This document shows, one piece after another, positions 5,981 to 6,667 of a stretch of DNA of 6,667 nt (positions within the stretch are counted from its first letter, which is position 1; each line of letters begins with the position of its first letter). Below the pieces are notes generated by a model. The model did no database searches. It worked only from the letters and a program-made list of their open reading frames with translations, and had not been told where the DNA came from. Location of the stretch: positions 1 to 6,667 of the forward strand of contig JAGHSL010000001.1 in assembly GCA_018065885.1 (NCBI GenBank), given 5' to 3'. A program made the position numbers and the translations under genes. The DNA comes from Candidatus Limimorpha equi. Lineage in GTDB: Bacteria; Bacteroidota; Bacteroidia; Bacteroidales; F082.

Positions 5981-6262
5981 TTAACTTGTCATTCCATCAA
6001 GGTTGAGCGCTTTATTGTAGCCGTTGTTGACAATCTCACTGCTGACCAAGCAGCCAAGTGCATCAATGATTCAAAGGGTGGCCTGACTTCAATGTTATCG
6101 ATAGTCAGATTGCCGTTGCTGATGAAAGCGAAGTTGCCTGATGAGCCTGCCGAAGCGGCATCACGGTTCATGCCGAACACCAATTTGAAGTGCGAGGCAT
6201 AGTCATCGGTTTTGGCTGTGAATGTGTAGGCCTGTCCCAGTGTAGAGGCGTTTTGCAAAATG
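5981..6262 (-). pseudogene. Decayed remnant of a T9SS type A C-terminal sorting domain
   Basis: Read leftward from about 6258, the frame gives STLGQAYTFTAKTDDY, then HFKLVFGMN and FAFISNGNLTIDNIE. These are typical of the end of large secreted Bacteroidales proteins just before the T9SS sorting domain. After Glu at 6088-6090 the frame turns to nonsense (VRPPFESLMH...) and stops at 5989-5991. Dropping two bases (6086-6087) restores the expected continuation: QATL, a TGA stop at 6071-6073, then IIDALGCLVSSEIV and NNGYNKALNLDGMTS, followed by TAA at 5981-5983. The alignment suggests loss of one base near 6086-6087, a nonsense codon (possibly CGA to TGA) and an Arg-to-Cys change in the usual LGR. 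The final GVYxLRL...K end needed for sorting is missing. The amino-terminal body of the protein is absent too: the frame is closed at 6280-6282. The remnant is not expected to make a product. Confidence 0.75.
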
Positions 6263-6667
6263 TTACAATTGTTTGAAAATCAAATTAATGATGTTATTTA
6301 GCATCATGTTTGAATTATCGTATTGCGGAGCTTGTAAGGTGCTGCAACCTTTCAGCAGCCGCTCGGTTTGAGCGACTATTTCCGTGTCTAAGCAGTCGGA
6401 GGCAATCTGAATGTCACCGATTGTTTTTTCCGCTTCGTTGATGCGGAGCGAAATTTCAACGGCACCCCAGTCGAATTGGGCACGCTTGGTGGTTTTGAAA
6501 TGCTCCCAGCGGGCAAAAAGGAAATCGAAAGATGAAATGTGCTTTGCGGTGGCTTGCACTTCTTCGTTTTGCGACAATGTTTCAAAATCGAGCATGACAG
6601 GTGTGCCGCCGTAGATTTTCCCAAATGAACGAATCAATGGTTCCTTGATGTTCTCGGAAGTGAGTTC
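6263..6667 (-). CDS. lplA: Lipoate-protein ligase A, carboxyl-terminal part (runs off the right edge)
   Basis: The last 134 residues are visible, open to the window edge (ELTSENIKEPLIRSFGKIYG...). They match the accessory carboxyl-terminal domain of LplA, the cytoplasmic enzyme that activates free lipoate with ATP and attaches it to lipoyl domains of 2-oxoacid dehydrogenases and GcvH. The clues are FAR followed by a Trp-Glu, then FDWGAVEISL at 6453-6482 (E. coli has FTWGGVELHF), then IGDIQIASDCLDTEI and a closing LLKGC (E. coli RLQGC). The catalytic domain is outside the window. The segment between FAR and FDWG is about 10 residues shorter than in E. coli, and the usual WxWxFGxxPxF motif is reduced to WEHFKTTK, so some divergence or decay is possible. 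The stop at 6263-6265 directly abuts the sorting-domain remnant. Confidence 0.7.
   Translation of the reverse strand, partial: ELTSENIKEPLIRSFGKIYGGTPVMLDFETLSQNEEVQATAKHISSFDFLFARWEHFKTTKRAQFDWGAVEISLRINEAEKTIGDIQIASDCLDTEIVAQTERLLKGCSTLQAPQYDNSNMMLNNIINLIFKQL

Noticed and set aside
5989..6258. A genuine 89-residue protein
   Set aside because: It has only a TTG start and no signal peptide. Its last ~32 residues are a frameshifted reading of a sorting domain, so it is treated as a pseudogene.
1..6667. CRISPR array, tRNA or rRNA gene, toxin-antitoxin pair, phage genes or another novel defence module
   Set aside because: No regularly spaced repeats, cloverleaf-like sequence, integrase, or paired small genes were seen. 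The intact genes are housekeeping or envelope functions.

Overview
The window looks like chromosomal DNA from a member of the Bacteroidota, probably an uncultured Bacteroidales. Four things point there: promoter -7 elements of the TAnnTTTG type (near 169-176 and, on the minus strand, 5797-5804) in place of an E. coli sigma-70 -10 box; starts without clear Shine-Dalgarno sequences; a small secreted protein resembling the Bacteroidetes family DUF4919; and the remnant of a type IX secretion (T9SS) C-terminal sorting domain. These assignments rest on remembered family features; no search was run.

Layout from left to right. Positions 1-41 (minus) hold the first 13 codons of a gene running off the left edge, possibly a PepD-type dipeptidase. 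Divergent from it, 197-562 (plus) encodes a small lipoprotein of unknown function. A hairpin at 590-614 with T-rich sequence on both sides separates it from the convergent minus-strand genes. Three of these are tightly packed and probably one operon, read in the order purB (3175-4521, adenylosuccinate lyase), a DUF4919-like secreted protein (2460-3164), then an MsbA-like ABC exporter (625-2454). The gaps are 10 and 5 bp. Upstream of purB is a 244-bp gap with short AATTAGWGAA-type repeats. Then comes fba (4766-5773, minus), a class II fructose-bisphosphate aldolase with its own promoter. Beyond fba is a roughly 210-bp gap with repeat-like DNA, a decayed T9SS C-terminal domain (5981-6262, minus), and the 3' end of a lipoate-protein ligase A gene (6263-6667, minus) that runs off the right edge.

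Most of the window is housekeeping: purine synthesis, glycolysis/gluconeogenesis, lipid-type export and lipoate attachment. I see no phage, CRISPR, toxin-antitoxin or other defence module, and no case for a new multi-gene system. The parts worth a second look are the T9SS sorting-domain pseudogene abutting lplA, the related short repeats on both sides of fba, and the secreted DUF4919-like gene inside the purB operon.
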